Shown: positions 46,336-58,311, counted from the first letter of the stretch. The stretch: DNA of 64,000 nucleotides from Musa acuminata AAA Group (GCF_036884655.1 NC_088327.1:15240501-15304500), one strand, 5' to 3'. The notes: generated by a model from the letters alone, not told the origin. Program-made: numbers and translations.

Positions 46336-46407
46336 GAGAGTGTAGCTCATATGGTAGAGCGCTTGTTTTGCATGCAAGAGGCACGGGTTCGATTCCTCGC
46401 ACCTCTA
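46336..46407 (+). pseudogene. Class D unit with UGC
   Basis: The only D unit seen with anticodon UGC; later D units have CGC (59572 has CAC). Confidence 0.68.
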
Positions 46408-46650
46408 TGTTATGGTGAGATTAAATATTAATTTGATTTTATCATACCATATTTTAAGTATAAAAATATTTTAAACCTATATAATATCTATAATGTTATT
46501 GATATTCTAATCATTATAATAGTTAAATGGAGATACCTTTTTAATTATATTAATCTCTGTTAGAGGCTCGATTTTGTACTTTCATAATAAATTTTTTTAT
46601 ATTTTATTTTTAGATAAATCGAAAATGATGTTTTATATAAATTATAATTT

Positions 46651-46723
46651 GGGGGTATAGCTCATATGGTAGAGCGCTTGCTTTGCATGCAAGAGGCACG
46701 GGGTTCGATTCCCCGCACCTCCA
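46651..46723 (+). tRNA. tRNA-Ala(UGC), class E
   Basis: CTTGC/GCAAG anticodon stem, canonical T-arm; A7:C66 mismatch only. Confidence 0.78.
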
Positions 46724-46966
46724 TGTTATGGTGAGATTAAATATTAATTTGATTTTATCATACCATATTTTAAATTTAAAAATATTTTAAACCTATATAA
46801 TATCTATAATGTTATTGATATTCTAATCATTATAATAGTTAAATGGAGATACCTTTTTAATTATATTAATCTCTGTTAGAGGCTCGCTTTTGTACTTTCA
46901 CAATAAATTTTTTTATATTTTATTTTTAGATAAATCGAAGATTATGTTTTATATAAATTATAGCAT

Positions 46967-47038
46967 GGGTGTGTATTTCATTTAGTAAAGCTCTCGCTTT
47001 GCATGCGAGAGGCACGGGTTCGATTCCCCGTACCTCCA
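46967..47038 (+). pseudogene. Class B unit (UGC)
   Basis: Typical B. Confidence 0.72.
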
Positions 47039-47280
47039 TGTTATAGTGATATCGAATATTAGTTTGATTTAATCATACTATATTTTAAGTTCAAAACTAT
47101 TTTAAACCTATATAATATCTATAATGTTATTGATATTCTAATCATTATACTAGTTAAATTGAGATAATTTTTAATTATAATAATCTTAGTTAGAGTCTCG
47201 ATATTGTACTTTCACATTGAATTTTTTTATATTTTATTTTTATATAAATAGAAGATAATAACATATATAAATAATAACTT

Positions 47281-47353
47281 CGGAGTGTAGTTCATATGGT
47301 AGAGCGCTTGCTTCGCATGCAAGAGGCACGGGGTTCGATTCCCCGCACCTCCA
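47281..47353 (+). pseudogene. Class C/A hybrid unit (CGC)
   Basis: C-type 5' half (C1, A4) with A-type anticodon stem and T-arm; looks like a recombinant. Confidence 0.6.
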
Positions 47354-47596
47354 TGTTATGGTGAGATTAAATATTAATTTGATTTTATCATACCATATTT
47401 TAAGTATAAAAATATTTTAAACCTATATAATATCTATAATGTTATTGATATTCTAATCATTATAATAGTTAAATTGAGATACCTTTTTAATTATATTAAT
47501 CTCTGTTAGAGGCTCGCTTTTGTACTTTCATAATAAATTTTTTTATATTTTATTTTTAGATAAATCGAAGATGATGTTTTATATAAATTATAGCAT

Positions 47597-47668
47597 GGGT
47601 GTGTATTTCATTTAGTAAAGCTCTCGCTTTGCATGCGAGAGGCACGGGTTCGATTCCCCGTACCTCCA
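47597..47668 (+). pseudogene. Class B unit (UGC)
   Basis: Typical B. Confidence 0.72.
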
Positions 47669-47910
47669 TGTTATAGTGATATCGAATATTAGTTTGATTT
47701 AATCATACTATATTTTAAGTTCAAAACTATTTTAAACCTATATAATATCTATAATGTTATTGATATTCTAATCATTATACTAGTTAAATTGAGATAATTT
47801 TTAATTATAATAATCTTAGTTAGAGTCTCGATATTGTACTTTCACATTTAATTTTTTTATATTTTATTTTTATATAAATAGAAGATAATATCATATATAA
47901 ATAATAACTT

Positions 47911-47983
47911 CGGAGTGTAGTTCATATGGTAGAGCGCTTGCTTCGCATGAAAGAGGCACGAGGTTCAATTCCCCGCACATCCA
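47911..47983 (+). pseudogene. Class C unit (CGC)
   Basis: T-stem CGAGG, one mismatch more than other C units. Confidence 0.7.
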
Positions 47984-48226
47984 TGTTATGGTGAGATTAA
48001 ATATTAATTTGATTTTATCATACCATATTTTAAGTATAAAAATATTTTAAACCTATATAATATCTATAATGTTATTGATATTCTAATCATTATAATAGTT
48101 AAATGAAGATACCTTTTTAATTATATTAATCTCTGTTAGAGGCTCGATTTTGTACTTTCACAATAAATTTTTTTATATTTTATTTTTAGATAAATCGAAG
48201 ATGATGTTTTATATAAATTATAGCAT

Positions 48227-48298
48227 TGGTGTGTATTTCATTTAGTAAAGCTCTCGCTTTGCATGCGAGAGGCATGGGTTCGATTCCTCGTACCTCCA
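48227..48298 (+). pseudogene. Class B' unit (UGC)
   Basis: B with U1 and CATGGG/CCTCG T-stem. Confidence 0.72.
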
Positions 48299-48540
48299 TG
48301 TTATAGTGATATCGAATATTAGTTTGATTTAATCATACTATATTTTAAGTTCAAAACTATTTTAAACCTATATAATATCTGTAATGTTATTGATATTCTA
48401 ATCATTATACTAGTTAAATTGAGATAATTTTTAATTATAATAATCTTAGTTAGAGTCTCGATATTGTACTTTCACATTGAATTTTTTTATATTTTATTTT
48501 TATATAAATAGAAGATAATATCATATATAAATAATAACTT

Positions 48541-48613
48541 CGGAGTGTAGTTCATATGGTAGAGCGCTTGCTTCGCATGAAAGAGGCATGGGGTTCAATT
48601 CCCCGCACATCCA
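48541..48613 (+). pseudogene. Class C unit (CGC)
   Basis: T-stem TGGGG/CCCCG. Confidence 0.7.
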
Positions 48614-48839
48614 TGTTATGGTGAGATTAAATATTAATTTGATTTTATCATACCATATTTTAAGTATAAAAATATTTTAAACCTATATAATATCTATAAT
48701 GTTATTGATATTCTAATCATTATAATAGTTAAATGGAGATACCTTTTTAATTATATTAATCTCTGTTAGAGGCTCGATTTTGTACTTTCATAATAAATTT
48801 TTTTATATTTTATTTTTAGATAAATCGAAGATGATGTTT

Positions 48840-48848
48840 TATATAAAT
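48840..48848 (+). promoter_or_regulatory. TATA-like element upstream of a class A tRNA (example)
   Basis: TATATAAAT at about -17 to -9 from the tRNA start; repeated before nearly all A, B, E and F units. Plant tRNA genes often have TATA-like upstream sequences that aid RNA polymerase III; the usual CAA motif is not obvious. Confidence 0.5.
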
Positions 48849-48856
48849 TATAACTT

Positions 48857-48929
48857 GGGGGTGTAGCTCATATGGTAGAGCGCTTGCTTCGCATGCAAGA
48901 GGCACGGGGTTCGATTCCCCGCACCTCCA
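48857..48929 (+). tRNA. tRNA-Ala(CGC), class A, intact
   Basis: Perfect 7-bp acceptor with G3:U70 wobble, paired D-stem GCTC/GAGC, anticodon stem CTTGC/GCAAG with loop TTCGCAT, T-stem CGGGG/CCCCG with TTCGATT loop. A box TAGCTCATATGG and B box GGTTCGATTCC are both good. Best candidate for an active gene. Confidence 0.92.
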
Positions 48930-49172
48930 TGTTATGGTGAGATTAAATATTAATTTGATTTTATCATACCATATTTTAAGTATAAAAATATTTTAAACCT
49001 ATATAATATTTATAATGTTATTGATATTCTAATCATTATAATAGTTAAATTGAGATACCTTTTTAATTATATTAATCTCTGTTAGAGGCTCGCTTTTGTA
49101 CTTTCATAATAAATTTTTTTATATTTTATTTTTAGATAAATCGAAGATTATGTTTTATATAAATTATAGCAT

Positions 49173-49244
49173 GGGTGTGTATTTCATTTAGTAAAGCTCT
49201 CGCTTTGCATGCGAGAGGCACGGGTTCGATTCCCCGTACCTCAA
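49173..49244 (+). pseudogene. Class B unit (UGC)
   Basis: 3' acceptor ends CTCAA; marker of the higher-order repeat. Confidence 0.72.
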
Positions 49245-49486
49245 TGTTATAGTGATATCGAATATTAGTTTGATTTAATCATACTATATTTTAAGTTCAA
49301 AACTATTTTAAACCTATATAATATCTATAATGTTATTGATATTCTAATCATTATACTAGTTAAATTGAGATAATTTTTAATTATAATAATCTTAGTTAGA
49401 GTCTCGATATTGTACTTTCACATTTAATTTTTTTATATTTTATTTTTATATAAATAGAAGATAATATCATATATAAATAATAACTT

Positions 49487-49559
49487 TGGAGTGTAGTTCA
49501 TATGGTAGAGCGCTTGCTTCGCATGAAAGAGGCACGAGGTTCAATTCCCCGCACATCCA
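49487..49559 (+). pseudogene. Class C unit (CGC)
   Basis: U1; T-stem CGAGG. Confidence 0.7.
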
Positions 49560-49802
49560 TGTTATGGTGAGATTAAATATTAATTTGATTTTATCATACC
49601 ATATTTTAAGTATAAAAATATTTTAAACCTATATAATATCTATAATGTTATTGATATTCTAATCATTATAATAGTTAAATGAAGATACCTTTTTAATTAT
49701 ATTAATCTCTGTTAGAGGCTCGATTTTGTACTTTCACAATAAATTTTTTTATATTTTATTTTTAGATAAATCGAAGATGATGTTTTATATAAATTATAGC
49801 AT

Positions 49803-49874
49803 TGGTGTGTATTTCATTTAGTAAAGCTCTCGCTTTGCATGCGAGAGGCATGGGTTCGATTCCTCGTACCTCCA
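49803..49874 (+). pseudogene. Class B' unit (UGC)
   Basis: As 48227. Confidence 0.72.
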
Positions 49875-50116
49875 TGTTATAGTGATATCGAATATTAGTT
49901 TGATTTAATCATACTATATTTTAAGTTCAAAACTATTTTAAACCTATATAATATCTGTAATGTTATTGATATTCTAATCATTATACTAGTTAAATTGAGA
50001 TAATTTTTAATTATAATAATCTTAGTTAGAGTCTCGATATTGTACTTTCACATTGAATTTTTTTATATTTTATTTTTATATAAATAAAAGATAATATCAT
50101 ATATGAATAATAACTT

Positions 50117-50188
50117 GAGAGTGTAGCTCATATGGTAGAGCGCTTGTTTCGCATGCAAGAGGCACGGGTTCGATTCCTCGCACCTCTA
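50117..50188 (+). pseudogene. Class D unit (CGC)
   Basis: Anticodon stem CTTGT/GCAAG still pairs. Confidence 0.68.
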
Positions 50189-50431
50189 TGTTATGGTGAG
50201 ATTAAATATTAATTTGATTTTATCATACCATATTTTAAGTATAAAAATATTTTAAACCTATATAATATCTATAATGTTATTGATATTCTAATCATTATAA
50301 TAGTTAAATGGAGATACCTTTTTAATTATATTAATCTCTGTTAGAGGCTCGATTTTGTACTTTCATAATAAATTTTTTTATATTTTATTTTTAGATAAAT
50401 CGAAAATGATGTTTTATATAAATTATAATTT

Positions 50432-50504
50432 GGGGGTATAGCTCATATGGTAGAGCGCTTGCTTTGCATGCAAGAGGCACGGGGTTCGATTCCCCGCACC
50501 TCCA
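50432..50504 (+). tRNA. tRNA-Ala(UGC), class E
   Basis: Only A7:C66 mispaired. Confidence 0.78.
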
Positions 50505-50747
50505 TGTTATGGTGAGATTAAATATTAATTTGATTTTATCATACCATATTTTAAATTTAAAAATATTTTAAACCTATATAATATCTATAATGTTATTGAT
50601 ATTCTAATCATTATAATAGTTAAATGGAGATACCTTTTTAATTATATTAATCTCTGTTAGAGGCTCGCTTTTGTACTTTCACAATAAATTTTTTTATATT
50701 TTATTTTTAGATAAATCGAAGATTATGTTTTATATAAATTATAGCAT

Positions 50748-50819
50748 GGGTGTGTATTTCATTTAGTAAAGCTCTCGCTTTGCATGCGAGAGGCACGGGT
50801 TCGATTCCCCGTACCTCCA
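50748..50819 (+). pseudogene. Class B unit (UGC)
   Basis: Typical B. Confidence 0.72.
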
Positions 50820-51061
50820 TGTTATAGTGATATCGAATATTAGTTTGATTTAATCATACTATATTTTAAGTTCAAAACTATTTTAAACCTATATAATATC
50901 TATAATGTTATTGATATTCTAATCATTATACTAGTTAAATTGAGATAATTTTTAATTATAATAATCTTAGTTAGAGTCTCGATATTGTACTTTCACATTG
51001 AATTTTTTTATATTTTATTTTTATATAAATAGAAGATAATATCATATATAAATAATAACTT

Positions 51062-51134
51062 CGGAGTGTAGTTCATATGGTAGAGCGCTTGCTTCGCATG
51101 AAAGAGGCATGGGGTTCAATTCCCCGCACATCCA
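51062..51134 (+). pseudogene. Class C unit (CGC)
   Basis: Repeat-mate of 48541. Confidence 0.7.
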
Positions 51135-51377
51135 TGTTATGGTGAGATTAAATATTAATTTGATTTTATCATACCATATTTTAAGTATAAAAATATTTTA
51201 AACCTATATAATATCTATAATGTTATTGATATTCTAATCATTATAATAGTTAAATGGAGATACCTTTTTAATTATATTAATCTCTGTTAGAGGCTCGATT
51301 TTGTACTTTCATAATAAATTTTTTTATATTTTATTTTTAGATAAATCGAAGATGATGTTTTATATAAATTATAACTT

Positions 51378-51450
51378 GGGGGTGTAGCTCATATGGTAGA
51401 GCGCTTGCTTCGCATGCAAGAGGCACAGGGTTCGATTCCCCGCACCTCCA
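51378..51450 (+). tRNA. tRNA-Ala(CGC), class A
   Basis: As 48857 except A50:C64 in the T-stem. Confidence 0.82.
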
Positions 51451-51693
51451 TGTTATGGTGAGATTAAATATTAATTTGATTTTATCATACCATATTTTAA
51501 GTATAAAAATATTTTAAACCTATATAATATTTATAATGTTATTGATATTCTAATCATTATAATAGTTAAATTGAGATACCTTTTTAATTATATTAATCTC
51601 TGTTAAAGGCTCGCTTTTGTACTTTCATAATAAATTTTTTTATATTTTATTTTTAGATAAATCGAAGATTATGTTTTATATAAATTATAGCAT

Positions 51694-51765
51694 GGGTGTG
51701 TATTTCATTTAGTAAAGCTCTCGCTTTGCATGCGAGAGGCACGGGTTCGATTCCCCGTACCTCAA
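51694..51765 (+). pseudogene. Class B unit (UGC)
   Basis: Repeat-mate of 49173. Confidence 0.72.
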
Positions 51766-52007
51766 TGTTATAGTGATATCGAATATTAGTTTGATTTAAT
51801 CATACTATATTTTAAGTTCAAAACTATTTTAAACCTATATAATATCTATAATGTTATTGATATTCTAATCATTATACTAGTTAAATTGAGATAATTTTTA
51901 ATTATAATAATCTTAGTTAGAGTCTCGATATTGTACTTTCACATTTAATTTTTTTATATTTTATTTTTATATAAATAGAAGATAATATCATATATAAATA
52001 ATAACTT

Positions 52008-52080
52008 TGGAGTGTAGTTCATATGGTAGAGCGCTTGCTTCGCATGAAAGAGGCACGAGGTTCAATTCCCCGCACATCCA
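52008..52080 (+). pseudogene. Class C unit (CGC)
   Basis: Repeat-mate of 49487. Confidence 0.7.
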
Positions 52081-52323
52081 TGTTATGGTGAGATTAAATA
52101 TTAATTTGATTTTATCATACCATATTTTAAGTATAAAAATATTTTAAACCTATATAATATCTATAATGTTATTGATATTCTAATCATTATAATAGTTAAA
52201 TGAAGATACCTTTTTAATTATATTAATCTCTGTTAGAGGCTCGATTTTGTACTTTCACAATAAATTTTTTTATATTTTATTTTTAGATAAATCGAAGATG
52301 ATGTTTTATATAAATTATAGCAT

Positions 52324-52395
52324 TGGTGTGTATTTCATTTAGTAAAGCTCTCGCTTTGCATGCGAGAGGCATGGGTTCGATTCCTCGTACCTCCA
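52324..52395 (+). pseudogene. Class B' unit (UGC)
   Basis: Repeat-mate of 49803. Confidence 0.72.
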
Positions 52396-52637
52396 TGTTA
52401 TAGTGATATCGAATATTAGTTTGATTTAATCATACTATATTTTAAGTTCAAAACTATTTTAAACCTATATAATATCTGTAATGTTATTGATATTCTAATC
52501 ATTATACTAGTTAAATTGAGATAATTTTTAATTATAATAATCTTAGTTAGAGTCTCGATATTGTACTTTCACATTGAATTTTTTTATATTTTATTTTTAT
52601 ATAAATAAAAGATAATATCATATATGAATAATAACTT

Positions 52638-52709
52638 GAGAGTGTAGCTCATATGGTAGAGCGCTTGTTTCGCATGCAAGAGGCACGGGTTCGATTCCTC
52701 GCACCTCTA
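52638..52709 (+). pseudogene. Class D unit (CGC)
   Basis: Repeat-mate of 50117. Confidence 0.68.
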
Positions 52710-52952
52710 TGTTATGGTGAGATTAAATATTAATTTGATTTTATCATACCATATTTTAAGTATAAAAATATTTTAAACCTATATAATATCTATAATGTTA
52801 TTGATATTCTAATCATTATAATAGTTAAATGGAGATACCTTTTTAATTATATTAATCTCTGTTAGAGGCTCGATTTTGTACTTTCATAATAAATTTTTTT
52901 ATATTTTATTTTTAGATAAATCGAAAATGATGTTTTATATAAATTATAATTT

Positions 52953-53025
52953 GGGGGTATAGCTCATATGGTAGAGCGCTTGCTTTGCATGCAAGAGGCA
53001 CGGGGTTCGATTCCCTGCACCTCCA
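52953..53025 (+). tRNA. tRNA-Ala(UGC), class E
   Basis: A7:C66, plus a harmless G50:U64 wobble in the T-stem. Confidence 0.76.
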
Positions 53026-53268
53026 TGTTATGGTGAGATTAAATATTAATTTGATTTTATCATACCATATTTTAAATTTAAAAATATTTTAAACCTATAT
53101 AATATCTATAATGTTATTGATATTCTAATCATTATAATAGTTAAATGGAGATACCTTTTTAATTATATTAATCTCTGTTAGAGGCTCGCTTTTGTACTTT
53201 CACAATAAATTTTTTTATATTTTATTTTTAGATAAATCGAAGATTATGTTTTATATAAATTATAGCAT

Positions 53269-53340
53269 GGGTGTGTATTTCATTTAGTAAAGCTCTCGCT
53301 TTGCATGCGAGAGGCACGGGTTCGATTCCCCGTACCTCCA
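53269..53340 (+). pseudogene. Class B unit (UGC)
   Basis: Repeat-mate of 50748. Confidence 0.72.
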
Positions 53341-53582
53341 TGTTATAGTGATATCGAATATTAGTTTGATTTAATCATACTATATTTTAAGTTCAAAACT
53401 ATTTTAAACCTATATAATATCTATAATGTTATTGATATTCTAATCATTATACTAGTTAAATTTAGATAATTTTTAATTATAATAATCTTAGTTAGAGTCT
53501 CGATATTGTACTTTCACATTGAATTTTTTTATATTTTATTTTTATATAAATAGAAGATAATATCATATATAAATAATAACTT

Positions 53583-53655
53583 CGGAGTGTAGTTCATATG
53601 GTAGAGCGCTTGCTTCGCATGAAAGAGGCATGGGGTTCAATTCCCCGCACATCCA
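53583..53655 (+). pseudogene. Class C unit (CGC)
   Basis: Repeat-mate of 51062. Confidence 0.7.
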
Positions 53656-53898
53656 TGTTATGGTGAGATTAAATATTAATTTGATTTTATCATACCATAT
53701 TTTAAGTATAAAAATATTTTAAACCTATATAATATCTATAATGTTATTGATATTCTAATCATTATAATAGTTAAATGGAGATACCTTTTTAATTATATTA
53801 ATCTCTGTTAGAGGCTCGATTTTGTACTTTCATAATAAATTTTTTTATATTTTATTTTTAGATAAATCGAAGATGATGTTTTATATAAATTATAACTT

Positions 53899-53971
53899 GG
53901 GGGTGTAGCTCATATGGTAGAGCGCTTGCTTCGCATGCAAGAGGCACGGGGTTCGATTCCCCGCACCTCCA
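53899..53971 (+). tRNA. tRNA-Ala(CGC), class A, intact
   Basis: Identical to 48857 across all 73 bases. Confidence 0.92.
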
Positions 53972-54214
53972 TGTTATGGTGAGATTAAATATTAATTTGA
54001 TTTTATCATACCATATTTTAAGTATAAAAATATTTTAAACCTATATAATATCTATAATGTTATTGATATTCTAATCATTATAATAGTTAAATTGAGATAC
54101 CTTTTTAATTATATTAATCTCTGTTAGAGGCTCGCTTTTGTACTTTCATAATAAATTTTTTTATATTTTATTTTTAGATAAATCGAAGATTATGTTTTAT
54201 ATAAATTATAGCAT

Positions 54215-54286
54215 GGGTGTGTATTTCATTTAGTAAAGCTCTCGCTTTGCATGCGAGAGGCACGGGTTCGATTCCCCGTACCTCAA
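54215..54286 (+). pseudogene. Class B unit (UGC)
   Basis: Repeat-mate of 51694. Confidence 0.72.
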
Positions 54287-54528
54287 TGTTATAGTGATAT
54301 CGAATATTAGTTTAATTTAATCATACTATATTTTAAGTTCAAAACTATTTTAAACCTATATAATATCTATAATGTTATTGATATTCTAATCATTATACTA
54401 GTTAAATTGAGATAATTTTTAATTATAATAATCTTAGTTAGAGTCTCGATATTGTACTTTCACATTTAATTTTTTTATATTTTATTTTTATATAAATAGA
54501 AGATAATATCATATATAAATAATAACTT

Positions 54529-54601
54529 TGGAGTGTAGTTCATATGGTAGAGCGCTTGCTTCGCATGAAAGAGGCACGAGGTTCAATTCCCCGCACATCC
54601 A
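54529..54601 (+). pseudogene. Class C unit (CGC)
   Basis: Repeat-mate of 52008. Confidence 0.7.
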
Positions 54602-54844
54602 TGTTATGGTGAGATTAAATATTAATTTGATTTTATCATACCATATTTTAAGTATAAAAATATTTTAAACCTATATAATATCTATAATGTTATTGATATT
54701 CTAATCATTATAATAGTTAAATGAAGATACCTTTTTAATTATATTAATCTCTGTTAGAGGCTCGATTTTGTACTTTCACAATAAATTTTTTTATATTTTA
54801 TTTTTAGATAAATCGAAGATGATGTTTTATATAAATTATAGCAT

Positions 54845-54916
54845 TGGTGTGTATTTCATTTAGTAAAGCTCTCGCTTTGCATGCGAGAGGCATGGGTTCG
54901 ATTCCTCGTACCTCCA
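54845..54916 (+). pseudogene. Class B' unit (UGC)
   Basis: Repeat-mate of 52324. Confidence 0.72.
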
Positions 54917-55158
54917 TGTTATAGTGATATCGAATATTAGTTTGATTTAATCATACTATATTTTAAGTTCAAAACTATTTTAAACCTATATAATATCTGT
55001 AATGTTATTGATATTCTAATCATTATACTAGTTAAATTGAGATAATTTTTAATTATAATAATCTTAGTTAGAGTCTCGATATTGTACTTTCACATTGAAT
55101 TTTTTTATATTTTATTTTTATATAAATAAAAGACAATATCATATATGAATAATAACTT

Positions 55159-55230
55159 GAGAGTGTAGCTCATATGGTAGAGCGCTTGTTTCGCATGCAA
55201 GAGGCACGGGTTCGATTCCTCGCACCTCTA
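55159..55230 (+). pseudogene. Class D unit (CGC)
   Basis: Repeat-mate of 52638. Confidence 0.68.
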
Positions 55231-55473
55231 TGTTATGGTGAGATTAAATATTAATTTGATTTTATCATACCATATTTTAAGTATAAAAATATTTTAAACC
55301 TATATAATATCTATAATGTTATTGATATTCTAATCATTATAATAGTTAAATGGAGATACCTTTTTAATTATATTAATCTCTGTTAGAGGCTCGATTTTGT
55401 ACTTTCATAATAAATTTTTTTATATTTTATTTTTAGATAAATCGAAAATGATGTTTTATATAAATTATAATTT

Positions 55474-55546
55474 GGGGGTATAGCTCATATGGTAGAGCGC
55501 TTGCTTTGCATGCAAGAGGCACGGGGTTCGATTCCCCGCACCTCCA
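55474..55546 (+). tRNA. tRNA-Ala(UGC), class E
   Basis: Same as 50432. Confidence 0.78.
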
Positions 55547-55789
55547 TGTTATGGTGAGATTAAATATTAATTTGATTTTATCATACCATATTTTAAATTT
55601 AAAAATATTTTAAACCTATATAATATCTATAATGTTATTGATATTCTAATCATTATAATAGTTAAATGGAGATACCTTTTTAATTATATTAATCTCTGTT
55701 AGAGGCTCGCTTTTGTACTTTCACAATAAATTTTTTTATATTTTATTTTTAGATAAATCGAAGATTATGTTTTATATAAATTATAGCAT

Positions 55790-55861
55790 GGGTGTGTATT
55801 TCATTTAGTAAAGCTCTCGCTTTGCATGCGAGAGGCACGGGTTCGATTCCCCGTACCTCCA
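55790..55861 (+). pseudogene. Class B unit (UGC)
   Basis: Last unit of the third higher-order copy; the spacer after it switches family near 56000. Confidence 0.72.
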
Positions 55862-56103
55862 TGTTATAGTGATATCGAATATTAGTTTGATTTAATCATA
55901 CTATATTTTAAGTTCAAAACTATTTTAAACCTATATAATATCTATAATGTTATTGATATTCTAATCATTATACTAGTTAAATTGAGATAATTTTTAATTA
56001 TATTAATCTCTGTTAGAGGATCGATTTTGTACTTTCATAATCAATTTTTTTATATTTTATTTTTAGATAAATCGAAGATGATGTTTTATATAAATTATAA
56101 CTT

Positions 56104-56176
56104 GGGGGTTTAGCTCATATGGTAGAGCGCTTGCTTCGCATGCAAGAGGCACGGGGTTTGATTCCCCGCACCTCCA
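56104..56176 (+). tRNA. tRNA-Ala(CGC), class F, C56 changed
   Basis: U7:C66, and T-loop TTTGATT weakens the B box. Confidence 0.62.
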
Positions 56177-56419
56177 TGTTATGGTGAGATTAAATATTAA
56201 TTTGATTTTATCATACCATATTTTAAGTATAAAAATATTTTAAACCTATATAATATCTATAATGTTATTGATATTCTAATCATTATAATAGTTAAATGGA
56301 GATACCTTTTTAATTATATTAATCTCTGTTAGAGGCTCGATTTTGTACTTTCATAATCAATTTTTTTATATTTTATTTTTAGATAAATCGAAGATGATGT
56401 TTTATATAAATTATAACTT

Positions 56420-56492
56420 GGGGGTTTAGCTCATATGGTAGAGCGCTTGCTTCGCATGCAAGAGGCACGGGGTTCGATTCCCCGCACCTCCA
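56420..56492 (+). tRNA. tRNA-Ala(CGC), class F
   Basis: Only U7:C66 mispaired; A and B boxes good. Confidence 0.78.
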
Positions 56493-56735
56493 TGTTATGG
56501 TGAGATTAAATATTAATTTGATTTTATCATACCATATTTTAAGTATAAAAATATTTTAAACCTATATAATATCTATAATGTTATTGATATTCTAATCATT
56601 ATAATAGTTAAATGGAGATACCTTTTTAATTATATTAATCTCTGTTAGAGGCTCGCTTTTGTACTTTCATAATAAATTTTTTTATATTTTATTTTTAGAT
56701 AAATCGAAGATTATGTTTTATATAAATTATAGCAT

Positions 56736-56807
56736 GGGTGTGTATTTCATTTAGTAAAGCTCTCGCTTTGCATGCGAGAGGCACGGGTTCGATTCCCCGT
56801 ACCTCCA
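56736..56807 (+). pseudogene. Class B unit (UGC)
   Basis: Typical B. Confidence 0.72.
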
Positions 56808-57049
56808 TGTTATAGTGATATCGAATATTAGTTTGATTTAATCATACTATATTTTAAGTTCAAAATTATTTTAAACCTATATAATATCTATAATGTTATT
56901 GATATTCTAATCATTATACTAGTTAAATTGAGATAATTTTTAATTATAATAATCTTAGTTAGAGTCTCGATATTGTACTTTCACATTTAATTTTTTTATA
57001 TTTTATTTTTATATAAATAGAAGATAATATCATATATAAATAATAACTT

Positions 57050-57122
57050 CGGAGTGTAGTTCATATGGTAGAGCGCTTGCTTCGCATGAAAGAGGCACGG
57101 GGTTCAATTCCCCGCACATCCA
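57050..57122 (+). pseudogene. Class C unit (CGC)
   Basis: T-stem CGGGG/CCCCG intact, other C defects present. Confidence 0.68.
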
Positions 57123-57365
57123 TGTTATGGTGAGATTAAATATTAATTTGATTTTATCATACCATATTTTAAGTATAAAAATATTTTAAACCTATATAAT
57201 ATCTATAATGTTATTGATATTCTAATCATTATAATAGTTAAATGGAGATACCTTTTTAATTATATTAATCTCTGTTAGAGGCTCGATTTTGTACTTTCAC
57301 AATAAATTTTTTTATATTTTATTTTTAGATAAATCGAAGATGATGTTTTATATAAATTATAGCAT

Positions 57366-57437
57366 TGGTGTGTATTTCATTTAGTAAAGCTCTCGCTTTG
57401 CATGCGAGAGGCATGGGTTCGATTCCTCGTACATCCA
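57366..57437 (+). pseudogene. Class B' unit (UGC)
   Basis: 3' acceptor ACATCC. Confidence 0.72.
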
Positions 57438-57679
57438 TGTTATAGTGATATCGAATATTAGTTTGATTTAATCATACTATATTTTAAGTTCAAAACTATT
57501 TTAAACCTATATAATATCTATAATGTTATTGATATTCTAATCATTATACTAGTTAAATTGAGATAATTTTTAATTATAATAATCTTAGTTAGAGTCTCGA
57601 TATTGTACTTTCACATTGAATTTTTTTATATTTTATTTTTATATAAATCGAAGATAATATCATATATAAATAATAATTT

Positions 57680-57752
57680 GGGAGTGTAGCTCATATGGTA
57701 GAGCGCTTGCTTCGCATGCAAGAGGCATAGGGTTCGACTCCCCGCACTTCCA
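57680..57752 (+). tRNA. tRNA-Ala(CGC), class G, acceptor re-paired
   Basis: A4 faces U69 (acceptor CACTTCC), so the stem is whole, unlike other G units; A50:C64 remains. Confidence 0.6.
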
Positions 57753-57995
57753 TGTTATGGTGAGATAAATTATTAATTTGATTTTATCATACCATATTTT
57801 AAGTATAAAAATATTTTAAACCTATATAATATTTATAATTTTATTGATATTCTAATCATTATAATAGTTAAATGGAGATACCTTTTTAATTATATTAATC
57901 TCTGTTAGAGGCTCGATTTTGTACTTTCATAATCAATTTTTTTATATTTTATTTTTAGATAAATCGAAGATGATGTTTTATATAAATTATAACTT

Positions 57996-58068
57996 GGGGG
58001 TTTAGCTCATATGGTAGAGCGCTTGCTTCGCATGCAAGAGGCACGGGGTTCGATTCCCCGCACCTCCA
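57996..58068 (+). tRNA. tRNA-Ala(CGC), class F
   Basis: Same as 56420. Confidence 0.78.
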
Positions 58069-58311
58069 TGTTATGGTGAGATTAAATATTAATTTGATTT
58101 TATCATACCATATTTTAAGTATAAAAATATTTTAAACCTATATAATATCTATAAAGTTATTGATATTCTAATCATTATAATAGTTAAATGGAGATACCTT
58201 TTTAATTATATTAATCTCTGTTAGAGGCTCGATTTTGTACTTTCACAATAAATTTTTTTATATTTTATTTTTAGATAAATCGAAGATGATGTTTTATATA
58301 AATTATAACTT

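Larger units (their letters stand above)
48380..56000 (+). repeat. Three copies of a 2,521-bp higher-order repeat
   Basis: Eight-unit order A-B-C-B'-D-E-B-C recurs with exact spacing: A at 48857, 51378, 53899; B at 49173, 51694, 54215; C at 49487, 52008, 54529; D at 50117, 52638, 55159; E at 50432, 52953, 55474. Copies differ at only a handful of bases that I noticed. A related D-E-B run at 46336-47038 lies 3,781 bp (12 units) upstream of 50117. Confidence 0.93.

Noticed and set aside
48857..48929. Plastid or mitochondrial origin of the tRNA-Ala
   Set aside because: The sequence fits nuclear cytosolic tRNA-Ala and lacks the intron of plastid trnA-UGC; neighbours are nuclear retroelements.
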